A stretch of DNA of 11,611 nt from an uncultured Acetatifactor sp. (lineage in GTDB: Bacteria; Bacillota; Clostridia; Lachnospirales; Lachnospiraceae), in the NCBI GenBank assembly GCA_910577035.1, contig CAJTKW010000003.1, positions 74,675 through 86,285 of the forward strand, given 5' to 3'. The notes beneath the pieces were generated by a model. The model searched no databases and was not told the origin of the DNA. It saw nothing but the letters and a program-made list of their open reading frames with translations. This document shows positions 1 through 6,978 of the stretch, one piece after another. The position numbers were made by a program, and so were the translations under genes. How positions within the stretch are numbered: the first letter of the stretch is position 1; each line of letters begins with the position of its first letter.

Positions 1-299
1 ATCTGATTATTCTGGATCCGCCCCGGGACGGTATCCATCCCAAAGCGCTGCCAAAAATCATCGGCTACGGCGTGGAGAGGATTGTGTATATTTCCTGCAA
101 GCCCACCAGTCTGGCCAGGGATCTGGAGGCTTTTCTGGCAGGAGGGTATGTGGTGGAAAAGGCAGTGGCAGTGGACCAGTTCCCCTGGACGGCGAATGTG
201 GAGACGGTATGTCTCTTGAGCAACCGAAAATCAAAACCTCTTATCAGGAGATATAAAAACACTTGCCGAGAGTGCAGACAATCCCAAAACAGCGGCTAA
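1..299 (+). CDS. rlmD: 23S rRNA (uracil-5-)-methyltransferase, RlmD/RumA type, C-terminal end (5' partial)
   Basis: This is the C-terminal end of a class I SAM-dependent methyltransferase that makes 5-methyluridine in 23S rRNA in the cytoplasm. The frame is open from base 3. The visible family signatures are the DPPRDG motif near bases 15-32, the nucleophile cysteine in ISCKPTSLARD (Cys codon 96-98), and the VETV motif carrying the general-base Glu (bases about 198-209). The family usually has His before VETV, and here it is Asn. The normal protein ends shortly after VETVCLLS. The last 25 or so residues, from RKSKP onward, do not look like the family and come from reading into a decayed acetyltransferase fragment in another frame. 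The catalytic motifs are intact, so the enzyme is probably functional with a replaced tail. RlmD versus the related RlmCD/TrmA-like paralogues cannot be separated from this fragment. Confidence 0.88.
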   Translation, partial: LIILDPPRDGIHPKALPKIIGYGVERIVYISCKPTSLARDLEAFLAGGYVVEKAVAVDQFPWTANVETVCLLSNRKSKPLIRRYKNTCRECRQSQNSG

Positions 300-552
300 T
301 ATGAAAAATTCCTTTCCATGTCCTTATATCTTAATAAATGCCAAATGGTATGTAAATGACTGTCTTGAAAATGACGGTAACAATTGAATTATTCGTGCGA
401 TTGAAACTGACGGAAAAGCTGTCGGCAGCATTGAGCGATTGGATTTTCGAAATCTACTACTGCCTCTTAGCGAGGTGGCAGTGTTGCTAAAAATCAATAG
501 GTCAGTACACCAGTCAATTCTTATAGAGTATAAGTTCGTGGAACAAGAGTAA
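229..552 (+). pseudogene. Decayed GNAT-family N-acetyltransferase fragment
   Basis: The frame beginning at base 229 has no valid start and reads DIKTLAESADNPKTAANM, then a PCPYILINAKWYVNDC stretch, then a TGA stop at 385-387. It continues in the same frame as IIRAIETDGKAVGSI up to base 432. This order matches the N-terminal half of RimJ/RimL-like GNAT acetyltransferases: a helix, the P-Y-P-Y loop, a helix, then the strand pattern AIE-DGK-VGSI. After base 432 the frame stays open to TAA at 550-552 but no longer resembles GNAT, and the acetyl-CoA binding half is missing. The stretch is visibly more AT-rich than the genes on either side. It overlaps the last codons of the methyltransferase in a different frame, which suggests a deletion or recombination junction around bases 225-245. 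Assignment rests on pattern recognition only. Confidence 0.6.
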
Positions 553-782
553 ATAAGGAGGTGTATGACGGCTCTGCCGACAAGCTGTTTGCGGCCCTGC
601 TGAGCAGGAAGAAGCCGGAAGGTTTTGCAGCCGGGAGGCAATTTGAAAGCCGCACGACGGATGGTTCCCTGTCGGTTGACAGGTATTCCCGGCATGGGTA
701 GACAGACGGGGAGATGGAGCAAATCATTGCTGACATCGAAAGCGGTAAAATTCCCGGATACCAGATGTCGGATTTTGAATAA
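534..782 (+). pseudogene. Unidentified short reading frame interrupted by one TAG
   Basis: A single frame runs from about base 534 to TAA at 780-782 and is broken only by TAG at 699-701. The first part contains VYDGSADKLFAALLSRKKPE and ends DRYSRHG. The part after the stop contains EMEQIIADIESGKIPGYQ and ends MSDFE. Both halves look coding-like, with charged helical composition and codons like the neighbours, so this appears to be one gene of about 75-80 residues with a nonsense mutation. A strong ribosome binding site (TAAGGAGGTG, 554-563) sits just ahead. The only ATG it serves (565-567) is in another frame and gives just 12 residues; in the coding frame a GTG overlaps the binding site at 561. 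I do not recognise the family. It may be a remnant of an accessory element. Confidence 0.4.
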
Positions 783-938
783 GAAAGGGTGCCGGGATTT
801 GAGGCGGAAGACGGCGCAGGGCGGTGCGGTGCCATGCCAGGCAAACGGTTTATTCCGGTTTTCGGGCAATGAAGCAGGTTAGTGCTTGACAGACCACGGT
901 TTATGGTAGGAAAATAAAGAAAAAGGGGAGGGCATATC
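783..938 (+). other. Intergenic remainder upstream of the GH2 gene
   Basis: Together with the two decayed frames before it, this makes about 640 bases without an intact gene between the methyltransferase and the glycoside hydrolase. In this last part I see no convincing reading frame or hairpin terminator. It holds only the weak promoter-like TTGACA near 886 and the ribosome binding site of the next gene (GGGGAGGG, about 925-932). Confidence 0.5.
886..914 (+). promoter_or_regulatory. Weak sigma-A-like promoter candidate for the GH2 gene
   Basis: A perfect -35 hexamer TTGACA is present at 886-891. No good -10 hexamer lies at 16-18 bases. The best A/T-rich match (AAAATA) is about 19 bases downstream, so this is a poor candidate resting mainly on the -35. 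Confidence 0.25.
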
Positions 939-2681
939 ATGCTGCGTACATTTGCAACCCATAAAATCAGAACCCAGACGGAGCTTTCATCCTGTCTGTG
1001 GGATTTTTCCACCATGCCGGAGGGCGGGGAAGAGCCGGTCCGGCTGAAGGCCCTGGTGCCGGGCTGCTGGGAAACTTATCCCGAAACCAGGAAATATCGG
1101 GGAAGGGCCTGTTATGAGAGGGACTTTCAGGCGTCGGGAAATATCCGCCTGGAATTGAAAGGGGTCAGCCATACGGCTGTTGTTTACGTGGACGGGGTAC
1201 AGGCGGCATCCCATTATAATGCCTATACGCCGTTTCAGGCAGTGGTCGGGAAGCTTGCTCCCGGCACCCATCACCTGAAGGTCTGTGTGGACAATTCCTT
1301 TGACAGCCGCTCGGCCCTGCATGTGGAAAACGATTATCAGACCTATGGCGGGATTACCAGGGCCGTGGCACTGGAGGAGCTGGGGCAGGTCTATGTGACC
1401 TCCCTGCATGTGACGCCGGTGAAAAGGGCAGGATGCTGGTATGCTCAGATAGAAGCCCGTGTGAGGAATCTGGAAGAAGATCCTTTTGCAGGCAGGGTGC
1501 GGTTTATCGTGGAGAAGTGCGGCGGAGAGAGTAAGGCCGCAGCCGGTGCCGTGGAGAAGGGCGGCACGGAAAGAAATCCCCAAGCGGAAACTACTGCGGT
1601 CTGTACCCTGGAGCTGGCCGGGCGGGGAGAGGCTTCGTTGAATACGGAAATCCTTTGTGACGGAGCCGAAGAATGGTCACCCCGGAGGCCGGTGCTTTAT
1701 ACGGTTTGTGCCGTGGTGGAGAGCGGCCGGGGAGAGGCGGTGGACGATCTGATTGACCGTTTTGGGTTCCGGGAGGTGCGGACGGAGGGAAAGGAAATCC
1801 TGCTGAACGGGGAAAAGCTGCGGATTCAGGGGTTCTGCCGCCATGAGGACCATCCCCAGTTCGGCTGTGCGCTGCCCCTGGCAGCCATGGAGCAGGATCT
1901 GGTCCTGATGAGAGACATGGGGGCGAATTCCGTGCGGACCTCACACTATCCCAACGATGAGATATTCCTGGATCTCTGCGACGAGAGGGGAATGCTGGTC
2001 TGGGAAGAGAATCATGCCAGAGGGCTGTCGGAGGAGGCCATGCGCAATCCGAATTTCGAGAGGCAGTGCGAGGATTGTATCCGGGAGATGGTAGAAGCCC
2101 ACTATAATCATCCCTGTATTTATATCTGGGGGATTCTGAACGAGTGTGCCAGCCATACGGAATACGGAAAAAGCTGCTATGAGAAACAGCTTTCCCTGAT
2201 CCGCAGTCTGGACCGGAGCCGTCCCAGATCCTTTGCCAGCTGTCAGTTTAAGACGGACATTTGTTTTGGCCTGGCAGAGGTGGTTTCCTATAATATTTAT
2301 CCCCTGTGGTATCATGATACGCCGGCGGACCAATATCTGGCGGATCTGTATGACTGGGTGCAGCAGGAGACGGAAGGGGCGGGGAAGCCCTTCCTGATTA
2401 CGGAGGTGGGTGCCGGGGCCATCTACGGCTGCCGTACACCGGACCGGGTGAAATGGTCCGAGGAATACCAGGCGGAAGCGCTGGAGAAGCAGCTTAAGGC
2501 CATTTTGTCCCATGAGGGAGTCAGAGGCGTCTATATCTGGCAGTTTGCCGACTGCCGGGTGTGTGACAGCTGGTTCCATGGCCGTCCCCGCACCATGAAC
2601 AATAAGGGAATTGTGGATGAATACCGCCGCCCGAAACTTTCTTACATGACGGTGAGGGATATTTTCCGCAGTCGGAAATAA
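939..2681 (+). CDS. Glycoside hydrolase family 2, beta-glucuronidase-like
   Basis: This 580-residue protein, close to the 603 of E. coli beta-glucuronidase, is predicted to cleave a terminal beta-linked sugar, most likely glucuronic acid, by the retaining mechanism. It has an N-terminal jelly-roll sugar-binding domain (about 20-150), an immunoglobulin-like domain (about 150-280) and a TIM barrel (about 285-580). The acid/base is Glu402 in WGILNEC and the nucleophile is Glu489 in LITEVGAG. An N-x-K motif (Asn554, Lys556, followed by GI) aligns with the E. coli Asn566/Lys568 pair that recognises the glucuronate carboxylate. The SYNIYPLWY segment near 450-458 matches the active-site tyrosine region. 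There is no signal peptide, so it should act in the cytoplasm on imported conjugates. The start has a good ribosome binding site (GGGGAGGG). No transporter or sugar regulator lies beside it. GH2 membership is sure; glucuronidase over galactosidase specificity is inference. Confidence 0.85.
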   Translation: MLRTFATHKIRTQTELSSCLWDFSTMPEGGEEPVRLKALVPGCWETYPETRKYRGRACYERDFQASGNIRLELKGVSHTAVVYVDGVQAASHYNAYTPFQAVVGKLAPGTHHLKVCVDNSFDSRSALHVENDYQTYGGITRAVALEELGQVYVTSLHVTPVKRAGCWYAQIEARVRNLEEDPFAGRVRFIVEKCGGESKAAAGAVEKGGTERNPQAETTAVCTLELAGRGEASLNTEILCDGAEEWSPRRPVLYTVCAVVESGRGEAVDDLIDRFGFREVRTEGKEILLNGEKLRIQGFCRHEDHPQFGCALPLAAMEQDLVLMRDMGANSVRTSHYPNDEIFLDLCDERGMLVWEENHARGLSEEAMRNPNFERQCEDCIREMVEAHYNHPCIYIWGILNECASHTEYGKSCYEKQLSLIRSLDRSRPRSFASCQFKTDICFGLAEVVSYNIYPLWYHDTPADQYLADLYDWVQQETEGAGKPFLITEVGAGAIYGCRTPDRVKWSEEYQAEALEKQLKAILSHEGVRGVYIWQFADCRVCDSWFHGRPRTMNNKGIVDEYRRPKLSYMTVRDIFRSRK

Positions 2682-2685
2682 ACTT

Positions 2686-2716
2686 GCGGCCGGGCGTGGG
2701 ATTTGCGCCTGGCCGC
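2686..2716 (+). terminator. Hairpin after the GH2 gene, terminator-like but without a U tract
   Basis: Arms GCGGCCGGGCG and CGCCTGGCCGC pair over 11 positions with one G-U wobble around a 9-base loop, starting 4 bases after the stop codon. No run of T follows, so it may stabilise the 3' end or terminate inefficiently rather than act as a classical intrinsic terminator. Confidence 0.45.
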
Positions 2717-2809
2717 TGCTACATGGTAACAGACATTCTTTCCGCCAAGTCAATGCTGCGTTTCCGTGGGGTTTTGCAGGACATGCAAGCTATAACTGAT
2801 AAAAAACAC

Positions 2810-2838
2810 TTGCCCCTGTTTTTTCCAGATGGTAATAT
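2810..2838 (+). promoter_or_regulatory. Sigma-A-type promoter for the HD-domain gene
   Basis: A -35 TTGCCC (2810-2815) and a -10 TAATAT (2833-2838) are separated by 17 bases. It lies about 50 bases before the gene start, with nothing else between. A 7-base inverted repeat, CCTGTTT (2815-2821) and AAACAGG (2841-2847), brackets the -10 and could be an operator. Confidence 0.6.
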
Positions 2839-2886
2839 AGAAACAGGTGTATCGGGGTGTTCCTGTACAACAGATGGGGTGGTTGA

Positions 2887-4722
2887 ATGGATTACAGGGA
2901 ATATGCAGGGCTGCTGGAGGCTTATGACAGGCTGGACGATCTGACTTTTGAAGCCGGGACCTCCAGGGATGAGATCATTGAGAGGCTGATGGAGACTTCC
3001 CGGGAGAAAAAGAAGATTCAGACGGCAAATAATGAAATCATACGGGAATACATTACCGTGTATGTGAAGGATCCGGAAAGCATGGACGCCGGGGCAGAGA
3101 AGCAGCTCAGGGATTTCATGAGTACCCTGATGGATCAGGCAGGGCAGTGTAAGGACGTGCCCCTGGCGTTTGGCATAGCCAGGCTGCTTCTGCGGTATTA
3201 CGAGAAGACGGGGGATGTGAACCGGATCATTGTCACGCTGGAGAAGTGCACTGTATTTGACATTATTATGAAGGAGCATCTGGATGACAATCCGGGCAGC
3301 AAATATGCCCTTATGGCGGAGAAATATCTGGACGATTTCGACAGCCTGACGGAGCAGGCCCAGAAATCCCTGATTAACTGCTGGTTTTTGAGCGTGATCA
3401 ACCGGCGGGATATGACCTTTGGACTGAAAAAATATAAGGAAAACAGGGAAAAATTTGAAGAAATCTGCCGTAGAAAGGGCGGAGACTTCATGAAGGGCCA
3501 GTATATTATCTGCAAGGAAAACGTGCTGGGCTTTACGCTGGAGGCCTGCCGCAGGGCGGAACAGGCAAGGAAGAACGGGGATACGGCAGGGGGGGCGCTG
3601 ATTGACCCCGTGAAGGAGGCGCCTTACATTGAAAAGCTGGCGGAGGACCTGAGGGCGGTCCTGGATTCGGAAGAGCAGAAAAATGTGTTATATGACAAGG
3701 TGGTGGCCAGGCTCTATTGCATCGAGGCGGATTATCACCTGGGCAGAATTACATTGGAGGAGCTGCTGGAGAAGCTGGAGGAATACCTGGAGCCCCATGA
3801 GGAATACAATGCCATGGAGCAGTGCTCTGCGCTGTTTACCGCCGGCGCTTATTATCTGGATTATCTGTGCAAATGCAGCCGTTATCAGGAAAAGTATATC
3901 CTGGAAAAGAGTACGGAAATTGTGGAACGTGTCTTGAAAAGGGTAAATGAAATCGAGCAGTATCTTGGCAGCTACCAGACGAATTACTGTGTACTGATGC
4001 TGGTAAATTCCGCTTCCGCCGTTGTGGATTTTGATTTCTTCCAGAGTGCGGTCCTGAGCGCTACCATCTATGCCAACAAGCCCCTGTATGTCCACACCAT
4101 GATGGTAAAGGAGATCAGCGGGGTGATACTGTCATATATACTGGAGCATAATCCCCGGTATCTGGACGGCGTAGGGGGCGGGAAATGGGCAGACAGCAGG
4201 GAGTATCGGGATAAAATGAATAATCTCATGGAAAAGTGCGTGCTCTTTCATGACATCGGCAAGTATTTCTGCCTGGACTATGTGTCCAATTCCTCCCGCA
4301 ATCTTACGGACGACGAATTTGAGATTATCAAGGAGCATCCGGCTAATTTTTCGAAAATATATCAGGGCAGGATGGACCGGGAGCTGGAGTGTGTCCATGA
4401 CTGCGCCCATCTGCATCATCTCTGGTATAACGAAAAGGGCGGTTATCCTGAGGGAAAGCATACGGTGAACAGGCCTTTTGTGGATATTATCAGCATTGCG
4501 GACAGTATTGATGCTGCCACGGATAATATCGGCAGGCCCTACGGGCAGGGGAAGACCCTGGACGGCCTGCTGGAGGAATTCGAGGGCATGAAGGACAGCA
4601 GGTACAGCGGCTATATCTGCGACCTGCTTCATGAAGAAGCGGTGAAGACGAAAATAGAGTATATCCTTGACAGCAGGCGCAGGGAGATATACGGTGACAT
4701 ATATTCCGTTCCTGTCACCTGA
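2887..4722 (+). CDS. Helical (TPR-like) protein with a divergent C-terminal HD-GYP domain
   Basis: The protein has 611 residues and no signal peptide or membrane segment. Residues 1 to about 390 are almost entirely helical and look like degenerate TPR-type repeats, perhaps a protein-binding or sensor region. The C-terminal part (about 395-590) is an HD-GYP-like metal phosphohydrolase: an early His403, His455-Asp456 in HDIGK, His484 in EHP, His510-His511, and Asp539 in IAD, followed by GRPY near 550. All main metal ligands of the family are thus present. The signature HHExxDGxGYP is altered to HHLWYNEKGGYP, with no Glu after HH and one extra residue. HD-GYP domains typically hydrolyse cyclic di-GMP. 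Given the altered motif the substrate is uncertain and could be another nucleotide. No GGDEF partner is nearby. A 17-spaced promoter precedes it. The start ATG has a modest G-rich binding site (GGGGTGG). Confidence 0.78.
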   Translation: MDYREYAGLLEAYDRLDDLTFEAGTSRDEIIERLMETSREKKKIQTANNEIIREYITVYVKDPESMDAGAEKQLRDFMSTLMDQAGQCKDVPLAFGIARLLLRYYEKTGDVNRIIVTLEKCTVFDIIMKEHLDDNPGSKYALMAEKYLDDFDSLTEQAQKSLINCWFLSVINRRDMTFGLKKYKENREKFEEICRRKGGDFMKGQYIICKENVLGFTLEACRRAEQARKNGDTAGGALIDPVKEAPYIEKLAEDLRAVLDSEEQKNVLYDKVVARLYCIEADYHLGRITLEELLEKLEEYLEPHEEYNAMEQCSALFTAGAYYLDYLCKCSRYQEKYILEKSTEIVERVLKRVNEIEQYLGSYQTNYCVLMLVNSASAVVDFDFFQSAVLSATIYANKPLYVHTMMVKEISGVILSYILEHNPRYLDGVGGGKWADSREYRDKMNNLMEKCVLFHDIGKYFCLDYVSNSSRNLTDDEFEIIKEHPANFSKIYQGRMDRELECVHDCAHLHHLWYNEKGGYPEGKHTVNRPFVDIISIADSIDAATDNIGRPYGQGKTLDGLLEEFEGMKDSRYSGYICDLLHEEAVKTKIEYILDSRRREIYGDIYSVPVT

Positions 4723-4786
4723 TGGGAAGGGGCAGGGAGGGGATGTTCCGGAATCCCGGTAAATATTTGCGGATGGAGTGTGAAAA

Positions 4787-5380
4787 TTGCAGGACAAATT
4801 GGAGGAGACAATCGTTAAAATTTTAGCGGCACTGCAAGAGGTGCCCGGGGACGTAAAGGTGGCTGCCATAGACGGCCGCTGCGCCGCCGGCAAGACGACC
4901 CTTGCCAAAAGGCTTGCCGAGGTTACGGGGGCAGGCCTGGTTCACATGGATGATTTTTTCCTGCCGGAGGAGCTGCGCACGGAAGCAAGGTACAAAGAGG
5001 CGGGCGGGAATATTCATTATGAACGTTTTGCGGAGGAAGTATTGCCGTCGTTAAGGAACGCGGTGGGCTTTGAGTACACACGCTATGACTGTGCAAATAT
5101 GCAGTTTGGGGCGAAACGGATCGTTCCCGCAGGAATCCTCCGTATCGTGGAAGGATCCTACAGCTGCCATCCCAAGTTTGGAAATTACATGGATCTGCGG
5201 ATATTCTGTGATGTGAATCCGCTGGAGCAGCGGATCCGGATCAAGAAACGTGACGGCAATAATGCGCTTCCGATTTTCCTGGATAAATGGGTTCCCAGGG
5301 AAGAAAGGTATTTTGCCGCATTTAAAATCAAGGAACAGGCAGATATTATGATCTGCAGCAGCCCGCCCCTGCGCCATTGA
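4787..5380 (+). CDS. Uridine kinase-like P-loop NTPase
   Basis: The protein has 197 residues. A Walker A motif GRCAAGKT spans residues 30-37, preceded by the beta strand AAIDG. MDDFF at 54-58 matches the loop of uridine/phosphoribulokinase-type enzymes that binds the phosphoryl acceptor. A cluster of basic residues (RIRIKKRDG, about 147-155) resembles the lid region. It probably phosphorylates a nucleoside or other small hydroxyl compound in the cytoplasm, but the acceptor cannot be read from sequence. The start is TTG at 4787 with GGATGGAG about 8 bases upstream; the nearby GTGs are out of frame or run straight into a stop. It lies 64 bases after the HD-domain gene with no terminator between, so the two may be co-transcribed. 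It resembles proteins often labelled uridine kinase, and the true substrate is unproven. Confidence 0.72.
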   Translation: MQDKLEETIVKILAALQEVPGDVKVAAIDGRCAAGKTTLAKRLAEVTGAGLVHMDDFFLPEELRTEARYKEAGGNIHYERFAEEVLPSLRNAVGFEYTRYDCANMQFGAKRIVPAGILRIVEGSYSCHPKFGNYMDLRIFCDVNPLEQRIRIKKRDGNNALPIFLDKWVPREERYFAAFKIKEQADIMICSSPPLRH

Positions 5381-5432
5381 GTTCGAGGGATTATTCATTT
5401 TGCATAGGTTAAGCTATCGAGGGGCCAAACAA

Positions 5433-5444
5433 TTTTTCGAAAAA
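5433..5444. repeat. 12-bp palindrome upstream of yqeG
   Basis: TTTTTCGAAAAA is a perfect 12-base palindrome in the 123-base gap before yqeG. No clear promoter is visible in that gap. It may be a regulator site or chance in an A/T-rich patch. Confidence 0.3.
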
Positions 5445-5503
5445 GTAAGTCCGCGGGCTGTGGTTTGCAGGGCATCGGACAGCGACAGAGAGGACGGATC
5501 AGG

Positions 5504-6016
5504 ATGTTTCGACGTTTTTTTCCCGACAATGAGGCGGATAACGCATATGACATAGACTATGAGGGGCTGTACAGGCAGGGGTACAGAGGAATCATCTTTG
5601 ATATTGACAATACCCTGGTGCCCCATGGGGCGCCTGCGGACGACAGGGCGGCGGCATTGTTTGCCAGGCTTAAGGAGCTTGGATACCGGACCTGCGCCCT
5701 GTCCAATAATAAGGAGCCCCGGGTGAAAAGCTTCTGTGACAGAGTGGGGGCCCGGTACATTTTCAAGGCGGGAAAGCCGGGGCGTGGAGGCTATGAGAGA
5801 GCCATGGCACTGACGGAAACTTCTCCGGCAAATACGCTTTTCGTGGGTGACCAGTTGTTTACGGATGTGTGGGGAGCGAAGCGGGCAGGGATCGTGACCT
5901 GGCTTGTCAGGCCCATCCATCCGAAGGAGGAGATTCAGATTGTACTGAAACGGAAGCTGGAGCGCATTGTATTGTATTTCTATCACAGGGAAGAGAAAAG
6001 AAGGGGCAGGAAATGA
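5504..6016 (+). CDS. yqeG: YqeG family HAD IIIA-type phosphatase
   Basis: This 170-residue HAD-superfamily protein carries every catalytic motif: DIDNT with Asp33 (nucleophile) and Asp35, SNN at 67-69 (motif II), Lys91 in AGKPG (motif III) and GDQLFTD with Asp116 and Asp121 (motif IV). The FFPDN start and the C-terminal PIHP near 137-140 are typical of YqeG, a small cytoplasmic phosphatase conserved in Firmicutes whose physiological substrate I cannot name. I chose ATG 5504, which has GAGAGGA 9 bases upstream. A TTG at 5465 in the same frame would add 13 residues that match nothing in the family. The stop overlaps the aroE start (ATGA), implying coupled translation. In Firmicutes it is commonly found beside aroE, as here. 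Confidence 0.9.
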   Translation: MFRRFFPDNEADNAYDIDYEGLYRQGYRGIIFDIDNTLVPHGAPADDRAAALFARLKELGYRTCALSNNKEPRVKSFCDRVGARYIFKAGKPGRGGYERAMALTETSPANTLFVGDQLFTDVWGAKRAGIVTWLVRPIHPKEEIQIVLKRKLERIVLYFYHREEKRRGRK

Positions 6017-6897
6017 GAGACGGCATAAGGATCGACGGATGTACCCGTACCTGCGGGCTGATCGGAAATCCGGTGGAGCATACCATGTCACCGGCCATCC
6101 ATAATACCCTGGCCCAGGCCCTGGGACAGAACCTGGTCTATGTGCCGTTTCGCGTGCTGCCGGGGGAGGTACGGGAGGCGGTGGAGGGAGCCCGGGCGCT
6201 GAATCTGCTGGGCTGTAATGTCACGGTGCCTTATAAGAGCGAGGTAATCCCCTATCTGAAAGAGCTGGATCCGCTGGCGGAGCGAATCGGGGCGGTCAAC
6301 ACCCTTGTGCGGACAGAAGGCGGCTTTAAGGGGTATAATACGGACATGCCCGGCCTGCTCCGGGCCTTTGAAGCGGACGGCGTAAAGCCCGGGGGAGAGA
6401 AGGTGCTGATCCTGGGAGCCGGAGGCGTGGCGAGGGCGGTGGCCGTGATGTTATCGGGGCTGGCGTCGGAGATCATCATTCTGAATCGGACGATAGAGAG
6501 AGCGCAGAAAATTGCGGACGAAATCAATGCCTATACGGAGGGGCAGCCGGTAAGGGCCATGGCCCTGGCGGACTGGAGGCAGCTTCCCTGGGGGGAGCGT
6601 TACCTGGCGGTCCAGGCTACCAATGTGGGAATGTATCCCCGGGTGCAGGAGGCGGTGATGGAGGATCCGGATTTTTATCGGAGAATACATACAGGCTATG
6701 ACCTGATCTTTAATCCTGCAAGGACCAGGTTCATGCAGATGACGGAAGCGGCCGGAGGCAGGGCGTACAACGGCCTGAAGATGCTTCTGTACCAGGGGAT
6801 CATTGCCTATGAGCTCTGGACGGGCGCGGCAGTGACGGGAGAACTGGAAGAAAAGGCATACGATGCGATGAAACATGCCATGGGGATCGGGGATTAA
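6013..6897 (+). CDS. aroE: Shikimate dehydrogenase (NADP+)
   Basis: The 294-residue enzyme reduces 3-dehydroshikimate to shikimate, the fourth step of chorismate synthesis, in the cytoplasm. The N-terminal substrate domain has GLIGNPVEHTMSPAIHN (shikimate-binding serine), the catalytic Lys75 in NVTVPYK and Asp111 in NTDMPG. The nucleotide domain has GAGGVARA at 135-142 and NRT at 158-160, the latter typical of NADP preference. The family is usually 270-290 residues, so it is full length. The ATG overlaps the yqeG stop as ATGA, with GGGGCAGG just upstream. The frame stays open further upstream inside yqeG, but those residues are shadow sequence. The downstream fusion gene supplies the preceding and following steps, so these genes form a functional set. 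Confidence 0.93.
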   Translation: MRDGIRIDGCTRTCGLIGNPVEHTMSPAIHNTLAQALGQNLVYVPFRVLPGEVREAVEGARALNLLGCNVTVPYKSEVIPYLKELDPLAERIGAVNTLVRTEGGFKGYNTDMPGLLRAFEADGVKPGGEKVLILGAGGVARAVAVMLSGLASEIIILNRTIERAQKIADEINAYTEGQPVRAMALADWRQLPWGERYLAVQATNVGMYPRVQEAVMEDPDFYRRIHTGYDLIFNPARTRFMQMTEAAGGRAYNGLKMLLYQGIIAYELWTGAAVTGELEEKAYDAMKHAMGIGD

Positions 6898-6978
6898 GGT
6901 CAGTAAAATAAGTCGGCGGAAGGAAGGCCGTTGGAATCAGGCGGCAGCGCCGGACAGATATTGCGGGGGAATAAGGGT

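Noticed and set aside
625..882. An 85-residue plus-strand frame between the methyltransferase and GH2 genes
   Set aside because: It lacks a ribosome binding site and has arginine-rich shadow-like composition. The overlapping frame at 534-782 looks more like real protein.
1941..2753. Long open frame on the minus strand opposite the GH2 gene
   Set aside because: It is a shadow of the GH2 frame in GC-rich DNA, with low-complexity composition and no recognisable motif.
5465..5503. TTG start for yqeG
   Set aside because: It adds 13 arginine/glutamine-rich residues not seen in the family, and ATG 5504 has a better-placed binding site.
5869..6012. A longer aroE start giving 48 extra N-terminal residues
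   Set aside because: The extra stretch overlaps yqeG in another frame and matches nothing in AroE. The ATG at 6013 has the normal N-terminus and an ATGA overlap.
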